Source: Arenicola marina
Taxonomy: Eukaryota; Annelida; Polychaeta; Arenicolidae
Direction of reading: 5' to 3'
Length of the DNA: 64,000 nt
NCBI GenBank assembly: GCA_964019135.1
Contig: OZ025260.1
Span: 18,594,254 to 18,658,253, forward strand
Below the pieces are notes generated by a model that saw only the letters and a program-made list of their open reading frames with translations, had not been told where the DNA came from and searched no databases. This document shows positions 22,049-36,290 of the stretch, one piece after another. Position 1 is the first letter of the stretch; each line of letters starts with the position of its first letter. The position numbers were made by a program, and so were the translations under genes.

Positions 22049-22953
22049 CTTCAGTTGGTGAATAATTAGCCGAAGCGATGACACTTGATAACAGATCAAA
22101 GTTGATGATTGAGATTTGTTGTGCACGTGCAAGTCAAGTGAACGCAAATCCAAATGAACTTCTATTTTCTCATCAGAATGCACTTGTAGTGAAACGAAAA
22201 GGCTTTCCACTAAAATTGCTCTTCCACCGAGTGAATTTGATTTTGTCTGAGGCGCAATAAATGTTGGAATGAAGCATTACGCCAAGCTGGACAATTTATA
22301 TAACCCTGGGCTAGCCGATTTTGCTATCCAAGGACGCGTGTGGGTGATCTAGATACAGAAGTGTCACGTTGAGCTGTGTCAACGGGTTGTAGATGCTCAG
22401 TAAAGTGTCAAAAGACACTAATTGCAATCAAGTCTTATTGCTGTCTTCGCAGCTGTTAACTTAGTGTGCACTTCTTTTGTTGATACTAATAGTTGGGTAA
22501 AACGATGCAGTCCTATGCAATGGGTGTACATTAGACATGCAGAGAAAAACAATGTTGATGACTTTTTGATGGAAAAGATCTTCTAAGTAAAAATCCCTCT
22601 ATTTATTGAAAGCTACAATTTTCTGACAAATTAGGTGTATCGACTTCAGCAACTTTAACAGATTTTTCCTCGATTGTTGCTTATCGCACAAATTGACAAT
22701 TAGACTGGTTTGCGAGTTGCTCTTTACACATATAATTTGTGGAAACGATAAATATGAGGTATATTTATGTGCATAGTTAGTTAACACATGAACTATTTGG
22801 GGATGGCCATTCAAAATTTAGAAATATAAACAGTGGAGATGAATAAGTGAGATTATGAACATATTTGAAAGCAGTTAGGTCAGCAACATGACGTTGGAAT
22901 TGGTTTGGCCGTGTGTTGCAATCATGATTTAAGTGAATTGAAGTCAATCAGAT

Positions 22954-24371
22954 GCTAACCACTCCACCACATTGGCGCTAGTGCTTTTAACAGATCGAAT
23001 AGCCTCTGCAATAGATAAGGGTTACTTCACATGAGGGGTATTCTTAGACTTCTCAAAAGCCTTCGACACGGTTAATCACGAAATTCTTTTATTGAAACTC
23101 GAACGGTACGGGATTCGGGGAGTAACTCTAAAATGGCTTGACAGTTATTTAGATTCAAGGTACCAGTATGTGGAATATAACCACACTAAGTCATCAAGGT
23201 CAAAAATCAACTGTGGGGTGCCTCAAGGATCTACTCTTGGTCCCCTGTTATTTTTAATTTATATTAATGATATTGCCCAGGTCAGTGCAAAACTATTCAG
23301 TATTTTATTTGCTGATGACTCTAACTTTTTTATATCGGGTAAAGATATTGCCGATGTGACTTCTACCCTGAATTCTGAACTGGAAAAAATTTGATACTGG
23401 CTGCAATTAAACAAACTCACGCTCAACCTTGGGAAGACAAAGTTCATGATATGTAAATCTCCTCGTAAATAAATTACCATGCAGAGCGAAATCGTGATGG
23501 CAGGAGAAATCATTACACAAGTAAATACTATAAAATTCCTTGGGGTTCAACTTGACTCTGGTTTACTTTGGATAGACCATGTACACTATATAAAGGGCAA
23601 AATAGCTAGGGGGTTAGGAATCCTTACAAAGGCCAGAAAGGTGTTTAAAAGTGAAACCTTACGTATGTTATACTATAGTTTTATATTTCCATATCTTTCG
23701 TATGTTATCGAATTATGGGGAGCTGCATTTGAATCCTAAGTTAAGCCATTGAATACTCTGCAGAAAAGAGCTATCAGAATCTTATATGGTGCTCCTAAAC
23801 TTGCTCATACTAAACCACTTTTTGTCTCCAATAATCTTCTACCCTTAGCCTCCCTGTATGAATATAAGATGTTAATTTTTATGTACAGGCAATACCATGA
23901 GATACATCCAGAAATTATGAAGAAAACGTTTGTCCGAAACCAAGATGTTCATAAGTATGCAACAAGAGCGTCCAATAACCTACGAGCGCCACAATATAGA
24001 AATAATTGTATGAAGATGTCAGTTAGAAATTTGGGAACGCGTGTATTTAATACGTGGTTTACCAGGCTTAACTTTCTATGCTCTATACATGTTTTTAAGA
24101 GAACGGGAAAAAGTACGTTGTTAAAAGAAATTACCTAACAATATCTGAGTGATTAAACAGTTATTTTGTGTACGGCATTATTATGAAAAAATCTGTTTAA
24201 TTTTACATATATATATATATCTTCTTTTTATTTTTATTTTTTGGGGGGGGGGGGGTATTCATTTTGTTCTTTTTGATCCTTTTGCACGAGCATATAAGCA
24301 CCGCTTCAGCCCTGTTTGCACATGAAGATGTAATGTACATGTTTTTTAGATGCAATAAACCTATTATTATT
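22954..24371 (+). mobile_element. Non-LTR retrotransposon relic, copy R2
   Basis: Same element and same junctions as R1. Here the first catalytic motif FLDFSKAFDTV is intact, followed by GVPQGS and FADD. In-frame stops include the TGA before that motif and the TGA after ELEKI, both shared by all five copies. A TAA at 23470-23472 is shared by R2-R4, and a TAA in place of TAT (about 23,738) is shared by R2 and R3. The 3' end has a TA run, a G-run, AATAAA and ATT repeats. Non-functional. Confidence 0.88.
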
Positions 24372-24949
24372 ATATTTATGTGCATAGTTAGTTAACACAT
24401 GAACTATTTGCAGATGGCAATTCAAACATTAGAAATATAAAGAATGGAGATGAATAAGTGAGATTATGAACATATTTGAAAGCAGTTAGGTCAGCAACAT
24501 GACGTTGGAATTGGTTTGGCCGTGTGTTGCAATCATGATTTCAGTGAATTGAAGTCAATTCTGAAATGACTATGTGCACTGGAAGAGTACAAGAACCCAG
24601 AATTGTAGTCAGCTAAAGCTGCAAATCGTGTGTAAAGTACCAGTGTAAAAGAATCGATTGCATGAAAGCCTTGCCTGCAAGAGATCATTGACGTAGAACT
24701 GTAGTTGTTTAATGCTACAAGTCATGTGTAAAATACAGGCGTAAAAGAATTGTGGCAGTGTTGCCTGGCGGGTCAAGCAAAGTTACATTTCTTAACAACT
24801 AGGACACCTTATCCACAAAATAGAAGTCATGGACGTAATGGCGTTGCGATTAAAGAATTTATTTGATTTCAATGCCGTCTTAGTGGAAAACAAATCAACA
24901 CGCAACAATGTCAGATAACATATGAGCGACATCCCTTTCGATAATGTAC

Positions 24950-25687
24950 TCAGGGAACATGCGACTTGACCCATGTAACTACTCGTTGGTGACCATGTCC
25001 TTGACATAGCATTGAAGGCGCGGCATGGGTAAAGAACTTGAGTTGAGTGTCGCTTGGTTATGTTCCTGCCTGTATGGTTGGAGATGAGGATGATAACGAC
25101 AAGCCATTTCGTTTGAAATTCGACTGACTGTCGATTTCGTTGGCCCGAAGTGAATATCCGAGGGTTGAAGCCGACCGCTTGCCAGGTTGTTGTCTTTTTG
25201 TGGAGTTGTCTGTTCAAGACAGCAGTTTGCTTTCCGGGGAAGAGTTGCTGGTGTGGTCCGTAGTGGGATCTCGCATACCCGTGTTAGCCAGCCATTTTCT
25301 GACCTGGTTGACTGAGATATTCCCGTGTCGAGATATGTAGTGGACTACATAATCGGAAGGATATGGGTGATGGCGGTTGAGAGAGCACCACTGCTCCAAC
25401 ATGTCGACAGCTGTTCTACTGAGATAGCGGCTTGCTCTTTTGGAGCGCTTGGTGGAATTGTGAGATACCGCAGAAGCAGTAGCGTCCGTTGATGAGAGCG
25501 TAACGTCACTCTGGTAGCCGCTGTCTACAGTTGGCCAAGTTCTCATTAAAGGCCTGACCAGCGATGAGTAGCAGCCATTCTGATGAATCTGTCCTCCACG
25601 GATCGTAGGTTTGATTTGTGCCACTGGGCATGGAACGGCGGTCGGCATCGAGTTATCCTCCCAGGGACGGAAGCACTTTGTAGACAT
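24950..25687 (-). pseudogene. TALE homeobox copy 11, B-type
   Basis: B-type lesions (TGA at 25214-25216, Arg53Gly, lost first AATAAA), with Phe5Cys. The premature stop leaves 157 codons. Part of the 5,671-bp block. Its spacer on the low-coordinate side follows the retroelement and lacks the 5-bp CAGAT found in A-type spacers. Confidence 0.8.
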
Positions 25688-27146
25688 CTTCAGTTGGTGA
25701 ACAATTAGCCGAAGCGATGACCCTTGATAATAGATCAAAGTTGACGATTGAGATTTGTTGTGCACGTGCAAGTCAAGTGAACGCAAATCCAAATGAACTG
25801 CTATTTTCTCATCAGAATGCCCTTGTAGTGAAACGAAAATGCTTTCCACTAAAATTGCTCTTCCACCGAGTAAATTTGGTTTCGTCTGAAGCGCAATAAA
25901 TGTTGGAATGAAGCATTACGCCAAGCTGGACAATTTATATAACCCTTGGCTAGCCGATTTTGCTATCCAATGACGCGTGTGGGTGATCTAGATACAAAAG
26001 TGTCACGTTAAGCTATGCCAACGGGTTGTAGATGCTCAGTAAAGTGTCAAAAGACACTAATTGCAATCAAGTTTTATTGCTGTCTTCGCACCTGTTAACT
26101 TAGCGTGCACTTCTTTTGTTGATACTAATAGTTGGGTGAAACGATGCAGTCCTATGCAATGGGTGTACATTAGACATGCAGAGAAAAAAAATGTTGATGA
26201 CTTTTTGATGGAAAAGGACTTCTATGTAAAAATCCCTCTATTTATTGAAAGCTACAATTTTCTGACAAATAAGGTGTATCTACTTCAGCAACTTTAACAG
26301 ATTTTTTCTCGATTGTTGCTTATCGCACAAATTGAAAATTAGACTGCTTTGCGAGTTGCTCTTTACACATATAATTTGTAGAAACGATAAATATGAGGTA
26401 TATTTATGTGCATAGTTAGTTAACACATGAACTATTTGGGGATGGCAATTCAAAATTTAGAAATATAAACAGTGGAGATGAATAAGTGAGATTATGAACA
26501 TATTTGAAAGCAGTTAGGTCAGCAACATGACGTTGGAATTGGTTTGGCCGTGTGTTGCAATCATGATTTATGTGAATTGAAGTCAATCAGATTCTGAAAT
26601 GACTATGTGCACTGGAAGCGTGCAAGAACCCAGAACTGTAGTTAGCTAAAGCTGCAAGTCCTGTGTAAAATACCAGTGTAAAAGAATCGATTGCATGAAA
26701 GCCTTGCATGCAAGAGATCATGGACGTAGAACTGTAGTTGTTTAATGCTGCAAGTCATGTGTAAAATACCGGCGTCAAAGAATTGTGGCAGTCTTGCCTG
26801 GCGGGTCAAGCAAAGTTACATTTCTTAATAACTAGGGCACCGTATCCACAAAAATGCAGCCATGGACGTAATGGCGTTGCGATTAAAGAATTTATTTGAT
26901 TTCAATGCCGCTTTATTGGTAAACAAATCAACACGCAACAATGTCAGATAACATATGAGCGACGTCCCTTTTGATAATGTACTCAGGGAAAATGCGACTT
27001 GACCCATATAACTACTAGTTGGTGACCATGTCCTTGACGTAGCATTGAAGGCGCGACATGGGTAAAGAACTTGTGTTGAGTGTCGCTTGGTTCTGTTCCT
27101 GCCTGTATGGTTGGAGATGAGGATGATAACGACAAGCGATTTCGTT

Positions 27147-27719
27147 TCAAATTCGACTGACTGTCGAATTCGTTGGCCCGAAGTGAATATCCGAGGTTTG
27201 AAGCCGACCCCTTGCCAGGATGTTGTCTTTTTGTGGAGTTGTCTGTTGAAGACAGCAGTTTGCTTTCGGGGAAGGGTTGCTGGTGTGGTCCCTGGTGGGA
27301 TCTCGCATACGCGTGTTAGCCAGCCACTTTTTGACCTGGTTGACTGAGATATTCCCGTGTCGAGATATGTAGTAGACTACATAATTGGAAGGATATGGGT
27401 GATGGCGGTTGAGATAGTACCACTGCTCCAATATGTCGACAGCTGTTCTACAGAGATAGCGGCTTGCTCTTTTGGAGCGCTTGGTGGAATTGTGAGATAC
27501 CGCAGAGGGTGTAGCGTCCGTTGATGACAGCGTAACGTCACTCTGGTAGCCGCTGTCTACAGTTGGCCAAGTTCTCATTAAAGGCCTGACCAGCGATGAG
27601 TAGCAGCCATTCTGATGAATCTGTCCTCCACGGATCGTAGGTTTGATTTGTGCCACTGGGCATGGAACGGTGGTCGGCATCGAGTTATCCTCCCAGGGAC
27701 GGAAGAACTTTGTAGACAT
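27147..27719 (-). pseudogene. TALE homeobox copy 12, shared 1-bp deletion
   Basis: One C is missing from the CCGGGG run at about 27,268, so the frame shifts about 13 residues after the homeodomain and ends at 27147 after 190 codons. The expected stop position (26983-26985) is 737 bp from the start. FRPW and the homeodomain are intact; Ser to Cys and Met to Ile changes occur at the start of helix 1 (YLCRTAVDILEQ). A protein with a different 39-residue tail is possible. The same deletion occurs in the copies at 32818, 38488, 40518 and 44582. Confidence 0.8.
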
Positions 27720-28624
27720 CTTCAGTTGGTGAATAATTAGCCGAAGCGATGACACTTGATAACAGATCAAAGTTGATGATTGAGATTTGTTGTGCACGTG
27801 CAAGTCAAGTGAACGCAAATCCAAATGAACTTCTATTTTCTCATCAGAATGCACTTGTAGTGAAACGAAAAGGCTTTCCACTAAAATTGCTCTTCCACCG
27901 AGTGAATTTGATTTTGTCTGAGGCGCAATAAATGTTGGAATGAAGCATTACGCCAAGCTGGACAATTTATATAACCCTGGGCTAGCCGATTTTGCTATCC
28001 AAGGACGCGTGTGGGTGATCTAGATACAGAAGTGTCACGTTGAGCTGTGTCAACGGGTTGTAGATGCTCAGTAAAGTGTCAAAAGACACTAATTGCAATC
28101 AAGTCTTATTGCTGTCTTCGCAGCTGTTAACTTAGTGTGCACTTCTTTTGTTGATACTAATAGTTGGGTAAAACGATGCAGTCCTATGCAATGGGTGTAC
28201 ATTAGACATGCAGAGAAAAACAATGTTGATGACTTTTTGATGGAAAAGATCTTCTAAGTAAAAATCCCTCTATTTATTGAAAGCTACAATTTTCTGACAA
28301 ATTAGGTGTATCGACTTCAGCAACTTTAACAGATTTTTCCTCGATTGTTGCTTATCGCACAAATTGACAATTAGACTGGTTTGCGAGTTGCTCTTTACAC
28401 ATATAATTTGTGGAAACGATAAATATGAGGTATATTTATGTGCATAGTTAGTTAACACATGAACTATTTGGGGATGGCCATTCAAAATTTAGAAATATAA
28501 ACAGTGGAGATGAATAAGTGAGATTATGAACATATTTGAAAGCAGTTAGGTCAGCAACATGACGTTGGAATTGGTTTGGCCGTGTGTTGCAATCATGATT
28601 TAAGTGAATTGAAGTCAATCAGAT

Positions 28625-30042
28625 GCTAACCACTCCACCACATTGGCGCTAGTGCTTTTAACAGATCGAATAGCCTCTGCAATAGATAAGGGTTACTTCA
28701 CATGAGGGGTATTCTTAGACTTCTCAAAAGCCTTCGACACGGTTAATCACGAAATTCTTTTATTGAAACTCGAACGGTACGGGATTCGGGGAGTAACTCT
28801 AAAATGGCTTGACAGTTATTTAGATTCAAGGTACCAGTATGTGGAATATAACCACACTAAGTCATCAAGGTCAAAAATCAACTGTGGGGTGCCTCAAGGA
28901 TCTACTCTTGGTCCCCTGTTATTTTTAATTTATATTAATGATATTGCCCAGGTCAGTGCAAAACTATTCAGTATTTTATTTGCTGATGACTCTAACTTTT
29001 TTATATCGGGTAAAGATATTGCCGATGTGACTTCTACCCTGAATTCTGAACTGGAAAAAATTTGATACTGGCTGCAATTAAACAAACTCACGCTCAACCT
29101 TGGGAAGACAAAGTTCATGATATGTAAATCTCCTCGTAAATAAATTACCATGCAGAGCGAAATCGTGATGGCAGGAGAAATCATTACACAAGTAAATACT
29201 ATAAAATTCCTTGGGGTTCAACTTGACTCTGGTTTACTTTGGATAGACCATGTACACTATATAAAGGGCAAAATAGCTAGGGGGTTAGGAATCCTTACAA
29301 AGGCCAGAAAGGTGTTTAAAAGTGAAACCTTACGTATGTTATACTATAGTTTTATATTTCCATATCTTTCGTATGTTATCGAATTATGGGGAGCTGCATT
29401 TGAATCCTAAGTTAAGCCATTGAATACTCTGCAGAAAAGAGCTATCAGAATCTTATATGGTGCTCCTAAACTTGCTCATACTAAACCACTTTTTGTCTCC
29501 AATAATCTTCTACCCTTAGCCTCCCTGTATGAATATAAGATGTTAATTTTTATGTACAGGCAATACCATGAGATACATCCAGAAATTATGAAGAAAACGT
29601 TTGTCCGAAACCAAGATGTTCATAAGTATGCAACAAGAGCGTCCAATAACCTACGAGCGCCACAATATAGAAATAATTGTATGAAGATGTCAGTTAGAAA
29701 TTTGGGAACGCGTGTATTTAATACGTGGTTTACCAGGCTTAACTTTCTATGCTCTATACATGTTTTTAAGAGAACGGGAAAAAGTACGTTGTTAAAAGAA
29801 ATTACCTAACAATATCTGAGTGATTAAACAGTTATTTTGTGTACGGCATTATTATGAAAAAATCTGTTTAATTTTACATATATATATATATCTTCTTTTT
29901 ATTTTTATTTTTTGGGGGGGGGGGGGTATTCATTTTGTTCTTTTTGATCCTTTTGCACGAGCATATAAGCACCGCTTCAGCCCTGTTTGCACATGAAGAT
30001 GTAATGTACATGTTTTTTAGATGCAATAAACCTATTATTATT
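28625..30042 (+). mobile_element. Non-LTR retrotransposon relic, copy R3
   Basis: Identical to R2 as far as I compared, including all internal stops and the length of the G-run. It lies exactly 5,671 bp from R2, so it was copied with the block. Confidence 0.87.
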
Positions 30043-30620
30043 ATATTTATGTGCATAGTTAGTTAACACATGAACTATTTGCAGATGGCAATTCAAACAT
30101 TAGAAATATAAAGAATGGAGATGAATAAGTGAGATTATGAACATATTTGAAAGCAGTTAGGTCAGCAACATGACGTTGGAATTGGTTTGGCCGTGTGTTG
30201 CAATCATGATTTCAGTGAATTGAAGTCAATTCTGAAATGACTATGTGCACTGGAAGAGTACAAGAACCCAGAATTGTAGTCAGCTAAAGCTGCAAATCGT
30301 GTGTAAAGTACCAGTGTAAAAGAATCGATTGCATGAAAGCCTTGCCTGCAAGAGATCATTGACGTAGAACTGTAGTTGTTTAATGCTACAAGTCATGTGT
30401 AAAATACAGGCGTAAAAGAATTGTGGCAGTGTTGCCTGGCGGGTCAAGCAAAGTTACATTTCTTAACAACTAGGACACCTTATCCACAAAATAGAAGTCA
30501 TGGACGTAATGGCGTTGCGATTAAAGAATTTATTTGATTTCAATGCCGTCTTAGTGGAAAACAAATCAACACGCAACAATGTCAGATAACATATGAGCGA
30601 CATCCCTTTCGATAATGTAC

Positions 30621-31358
30621 TCAGGGAACATGCGACTTGACCCATGTAACTACTCGTTGGTGACCATGTCCTTGACATAGCATTGAAGGCGCGGCATGGG
30701 TAAAGAACTTGAGTTGAGTGTCGCTTGGTTATGTTCCTGCCTGTATGGTTGGAGATGAGGATGATAACGACAAGCCATTTCGTTTGAAATTCGACTGACT
30801 GTCGATTTCGTTGGCCCGAAGTGAATATCCGAGGGTTGAAGCCGACCGCTTGCCAGGTTGTTGTCTTTTTGTGGAGTTGTCTGTTCAAGACAGCAGTTTG
30901 CTTTCCGGGGAAGAGTTGCTGGTGTGGTCCGTAGTGGGATCTCGCATACCCGTGTTAGCCAGCCATTTTCTGACCTGGTTGACTGAGATATTCCCGTGTC
31001 GAGATATGTAGTGGACTACATAATCGGAAGGATATGGGTGATGGCGGTTGAGAGAGCACCACTGCTCCAACATGTCGACAGCTGTTCTACTGAGATAGCG
31101 GCTTGCTCTTTTGGAGCGCTTGGTGGAATTGTGAGATACCGCAGAAGCAGTAGCGTCCGTTGATGAGAGCGTAACGTCACTCTGGTAGCCGCTGTCTACA
31201 GTTGGCCAAGTTCTCATTAAAGGCCTGACCAGCGATGAGTAGCAGCCATTCTGATGAATCTGTCCTCCACGGATCGTAGGTTTGATTTGTGCCACTGGGC
31301 ATGGAACGGCGGTCGGCATCGAGTTATCCTCCCAGGGACGGAAGCACTTTGTAGACAT
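30621..31358 (-). pseudogene. TALE homeobox copy 13, B-type
   Basis: Same sequence as copy 11 (premature TGA at 30885-30887, Arg53Gly, Phe5Cys, lost AATAAA). Offset from copy 11 is 5,671 bp. Confidence 0.8.
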
Positions 31359-32817
31359 CTTCAGTTGGTGAACAATTAGCCGAAGCGATGACCCTTGATA
31401 ATAGATCAAAGTTGACGATTGAGATTTGTTGTGCACGTGCAAGTCAAGTGAACGCAAATCCAAATGAACTGCTATTTTCTCATCAGAATGCCCTTGTAGT
31501 GAAACGAAAATGCTTTCCACTAAAATTGCTCTTCCACCGAGTAAATTTGGTTTCGTCTGAAGCGCAATAAATGTTGGAATGAAGCATTACGCCAAGCTGG
31601 ACAATTTATATAACCCTTGGCTAGCCGATTTTGCTATCCAATGACGCGTGTGGGTGATCTAGATACAAAAGTGTCACGTTAAGCTATGCCAACGGGTTGT
31701 AGATGCTCAGTAAAGTGTCAAAAGACACTAATTGCAATCAAGTTTTATTGCTGTCTTCGCACCTGTTAACTTAGCGTGCACTTCTTTTGTTGATACTAAT
31801 AGTTGGGTGAAACGATGCAGTCCTATGCAATGGGTGTACATTAGACATGCAGAGAAAAAAAATGTTGATGACTTTTTGATGGAAAAGGACTTCTATGTAA
31901 AAATCCCTCTATTTATTGAAAGCTACAATTTTCTGACAAATAAGGTGTATCTACTTCAGCAACTTTAACAGATTTTTTCTCGATTGTTGCTTATCGCACA
32001 AATTGAAAATTAGACTGCTTTGCGAGTTGCTCTTTACACATATAATTTGTAGAAACGATAAATATGAGGTATATTTATGTGCATAGTTAGTTAACACATG
32101 AACTATTTGGGGATGGCAATTCAAAATTTAGAAATATAAACAGTGGAGATGAATAAGTGAGATTATGAACATATTTGAAAGCAGTTAGGTCAGCAACATG
32201 ACGTTGGAATTGGTTTGGCCGTGTGTTGCAATCATGATTTATGTGAATTGAAGTCAATCAGATTCTGAAATGACTATGTGCACTGGAAGCGTGCAAGAAC
32301 CCAGAACTGTAGTTAGCTAAAGCTGCAAGTCCTGTGTAAAATACCAGTGTAAAAGAATCGATTGCATGAAAGCCTTGCATGCAAGAGATCATGGACGTAG
32401 AACTGTAGTTGTTTAATGCTGCAAGTCATGTGTAAAATACCGGCGTCAAAGAATTGTGGCAGTCTTGCCTGGCGGGTCAAGCAAAGTTACATTTCTTAAT
32501 AACTAGGGCACCGTATCCACAAAAATGCAGCCATGGACGTAATGGCGTTGCGATTAAAGAATTTATTTGATTTCAATGCCGCTTTATTGGTAAACAAATC
32601 AACACGCAACAATGTCAGATAACATATGAGCGACGTCCCTTTTGATAATGTACTCAGGGAAAATGCGACTTGACCCATATAACTACTAGTTGGTGACCAT
32701 GTCCTTGACGTAGCATTGAAGGCGCGACATGGGTAAAGAACTTGTGTTGAGTGTCGCTTGGTTCTGTTCCTGCCTGTATGGTTGGAGATGAGGATGATAA
32801 CGACAAGCGATTTCGTT

Positions 32818-33390
32818 TCAAATTCGACTGACTGTCGAATTCGTTGGCCCGAAGTGAATATCCGAGGTTTGAAGCCGACCCCTTGCCAGGATGTTGTCTT
32901 TTTGTGGAGTTGTCTGTTGAAGACAGCAGTTTGCTTTCGGGGAAGGGTTGCTGGTGTGGTCCCTGGTGGGATCTCGCATACGCGTGTTAGCCAGCCACTT
33001 TTTGACCTGGTTGACTGAGATATTCCCGTGTCGAGATATGTAGTAGACTACATAATTGGAAGGATATGGGTGATGGCGGTTGAGATAGTACCACTGCTCC
33101 AATATGTCGACAGCTGTTCTACAGAGATAGCGGCTTGCTCTTTTGGAGCGCTTGGTGGAATTGTGAGATACCGCAGAGGGTGTAGCGTCCGTTGATGACA
33201 GCGTAACGTCACTCTGGTAGCCGCTGTCTACAGTTGGCCAAGTTCTCATTAAAGGCCTGACCAGCGATGAGTAGCAGCCATTCTGATGAATCTGTCCTCC
33301 ACGGATCGTAGGTTTGATTTGTGCCACTGGGCATGGAACGGTGGTCGGCATCGAGTTATCCTCCCAGGGACGGAAGAACTTTGTAGACAT
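32818..33390 (-). pseudogene. TALE homeobox copy 14, shared 1-bp deletion
   Basis: Same sequence and lesion as copy 12, offset 5,671 bp. The frame ends at 32818; the ancestral stop would be at 32654-32656. Confidence 0.8.
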
Positions 33391-34295
33391 CTTCAGTTGG
33401 TGAATAATTAGCCGAAGCGATGACACTTGATAACAGATCAAAGTTGATGATTGAGATTTGTTGTGCACGTGCAAGTCAAGTGAACGCAAATCCAAATGAA
33501 CTTCTATTTTCTCATCAGAATGCACTTGTAGTGAAACGAAAAGGCTTTCCACTAAAATTGCTCTTCCACCGAGTGAATTTGATTTTGTCTGAGGCGCAAT
33601 AAATGTTGGAATGAAGCATTACGCCAAGCTGGACAATTTATATAACCCTGGGCTAGCCGATTTTGCTATCCAAGGACGCGTGTGGGTGATCTAGATACAG
33701 AAGTGTCACGTTGAGCTGTGTCAACGGGTTGTAGATGCTCAGTAAAGTGTCAAAAGACACTAATTGCAATCAAGTCTTATTGCTGTCTTCGCAGCTGTTA
33801 ACTTAGTGTGCACTTCTTTTGTTGATACTAATAGTTGGGTAAAACGATGCAGTCCTATGCAATGGGTGTACATTAGACATGCAGAGAAAAACAATGTTGA
33901 TGACTTTTTGATGGAAAAGATCTTCTAAGTAAAAATCCCTCTATTTATTGAAAGCTACAATTTTCTGACAAATTAGGTGTATCGACTTCAGCAACTTTAA
34001 CAGATTTTTCCTCGATTGTTGCTTATCGCACAAATTGACAATTAGACTGGTTTGCGAGTTGCTCTTTACACATATAATTTGTGGAAACGATAAATATGAG
34101 GTATATTTATGTGCATAGTTAGTTAACACATGAACTATTTGGGGATGGCCATTCAAAATTTAGAAATATAAACAGTGGAGATGAATAAGTGAGATTATGA
34201 ACATATTTGAAAGCAGTTAGGTCAGCAACATGACGTTGGAATTGGTTTGGCCGTGTGTTGCAATCATGATTTAAGTGAATTGAAGTCAATCAGAT

Positions 34296-35712
34296 GCTAA
34301 CCACTCCACCACATTGGCGCTAGTGCTTTTAACAGATCGAATAGCCTCTGCAATAGATAAGGGTTACTTCACATGAGGGGTATTCTTAGACTTCTCAAAA
34401 GCCTTCGACACGGTTAATCACGAAATTCTTTTATTGAAACTCGAACGGTACGGGATTCGGGGAGTAACTCTAAAATGGCTTGACAGTTATTTAGATTCAA
34501 GGTACCAGTATGTGGAATATAACCACACTAAGTCATCAAGGTCAAAAATCAACTGTGGGGTGCCTCAAGGATCTACTCTTGGTCCCCTGTTATTTTTAAT
34601 TTATATTAATGATATTGCCCAGGTCAGTGCAAAACTATTCAGTATTTTATTTGCTGATGACTCTAACTTTTTTATATCGGGTAAAGATATTGCCGATGTG
34701 ACTTCTACCCTGAATTCTGAACTGGAAAAAAATTGATACTGGCTGCAATTAAACAAACTCACGCTCAACCTTGGGAAGACAAAGTTCATGATATGTAAAT
34801 CTCCTCGTAAATAAATTACCATGCAGAGCGAAATCGTGATGGCAGGAGAAATCATTACACAAGTAAATACTATAAAATTCCTTGGGGTTCAACTTGACTC
34901 TGGTTTACTTTGGATAGACCATGTACACTATATAAAGGGCAAAATAGCTAGGGGGTTAGGAATCCTTACAAAGGCCAGAAAGGTGCTTAAAAGTGAAACC
35001 TTACGTATGTTATACTATAGTTTTATATTTCCATATCTTTCGTATGTTATCGAATTATGGGGAGCTGCATTTGAATCCTATGTTAAGCCATTGAATACTC
35101 TGCAGAAAAGAGCTATCAGAATCTTATATGGTGCTCCTAAACTTGCTCATACTAAACCACTTTTTGTCTCCAATAATCTTCTACCCTTAGCCTCCCTGTA
35201 TGAATATAAGATGTTAATTTTTATGTACAGGCAATACCATGAGATACATCCAGAAATTATAAAGAAAACGTTTGTCCGAAACCAAGATGTTCATAAGTAT
35301 GCAACAAGAGCGTCCAATAACCTACGAGCGCCACAATATAGAAATAATTGTATGAAGATGTCAGTTAGAAATTTGGGAACGCGTGTATTTAATACGTGGT
35401 TTACCAGGCTTAACTTTCTATGCTCTATACATGTTTTTAAGAGAACGGGAAAAAGTACGTTGTTAAAAGAAATTACCTAACAATATCTGAGTGATTAAAC
35501 AGTTATTTTGTGTACGGCATTATTATGAAAAAATCTGTTTAATTTTACATATATATATATATCTTCTTTTTATTTTTATTTTTTTGGGGGGGGGGGTATT
35601 CATTTTGTTCTTTTTGATCCTTTTGCACGAGCATATAAGCACCGCTTCAGCCCTGTTTGCACATGAAGATGTAATGTACATGTTTTTTAGATGCAATAAA
35701 CCTATTATTATT
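34296..35712 (+). mobile_element. Non-LTR retrotransposon relic, copy R4
   Basis: Like R2 and R3 it has the TAA after SPRK, but it keeps TAT where R2 and R3 have TAA, giving a 219-codon open stretch at 34821-35480. It is intermediate between R2/R3 and R1/R5, which helps order the duplications. Confidence 0.87.
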
Positions 35713-36290
35713 ATATTTATGTGCATAGTTAGTTAACACATGAACTATTTGCAGATGGCAATTCAAACATTAGAAATATAAAGAATGGAGATGAATAAGT
35801 GAGATTATGAACATATTTGAAAGCAGTTAGGTCAGCAACATGACGTTGGAATTGGTTTGGCCGTGTGTTGCAATCATGATTTCAGTGAATTGAAGTCAAT
35901 TCTGAAATGACTATGTGCACTGGAAGAGTACAAGAACCCAGAATTGTAGTCAGCTAAAGCTGCAAATCGTGTGTAAAGTACCAGTGTAAAAGAATCGATT
36001 GCATGAAAGCCTTGCCTGCAAGAGATCATTGACGTAGAACTGTAGTTGTTTAATGCTACAAGTCATGTGTAAAATACAGGCGTAAAAGAATTGTGGCAGT
36101 GTTGCCTGGCGGGTCAAGCAAAGTTACATTTCTTAACAACTAGGACACCTTATCCACAAAATAGAAGTCATGGACGTAATGGCGTTGCGATTAAAGAATT
36201 TATTTGATTTCAATGCCGTCTTAGTGGAAAACAAATCAACACGCAACAATGTCAGATAACATATGAGCGACGTCCCTTTCGATAATGTAC

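Larger units (their letters stand above)
21870..27540. repeat. Higher-order repeat block 1 (about 5,671 bp)
   Basis: Contains the 5' part of copy 10, retroelement R2, B-type copy 11 and most of frameshifted copy 12. Every landmark recurs exactly 5,671 bp later, and I saw no difference from block 2 in the parts compared. Block edges are approximate; the left edge lies just right of a mismatch at about 21,867. Confidence 0.85.
27541..33211. repeat. Higher-order repeat block 2 (about 5,671 bp)
   Basis: Contains R3, B-type copy 13 and frameshifted copy 14. It appears identical to block 1 across coding regions, the retroelement and homopolymer tracts. Either the duplication is very recent or it is an assembly duplication. 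Confidence 0.85.
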
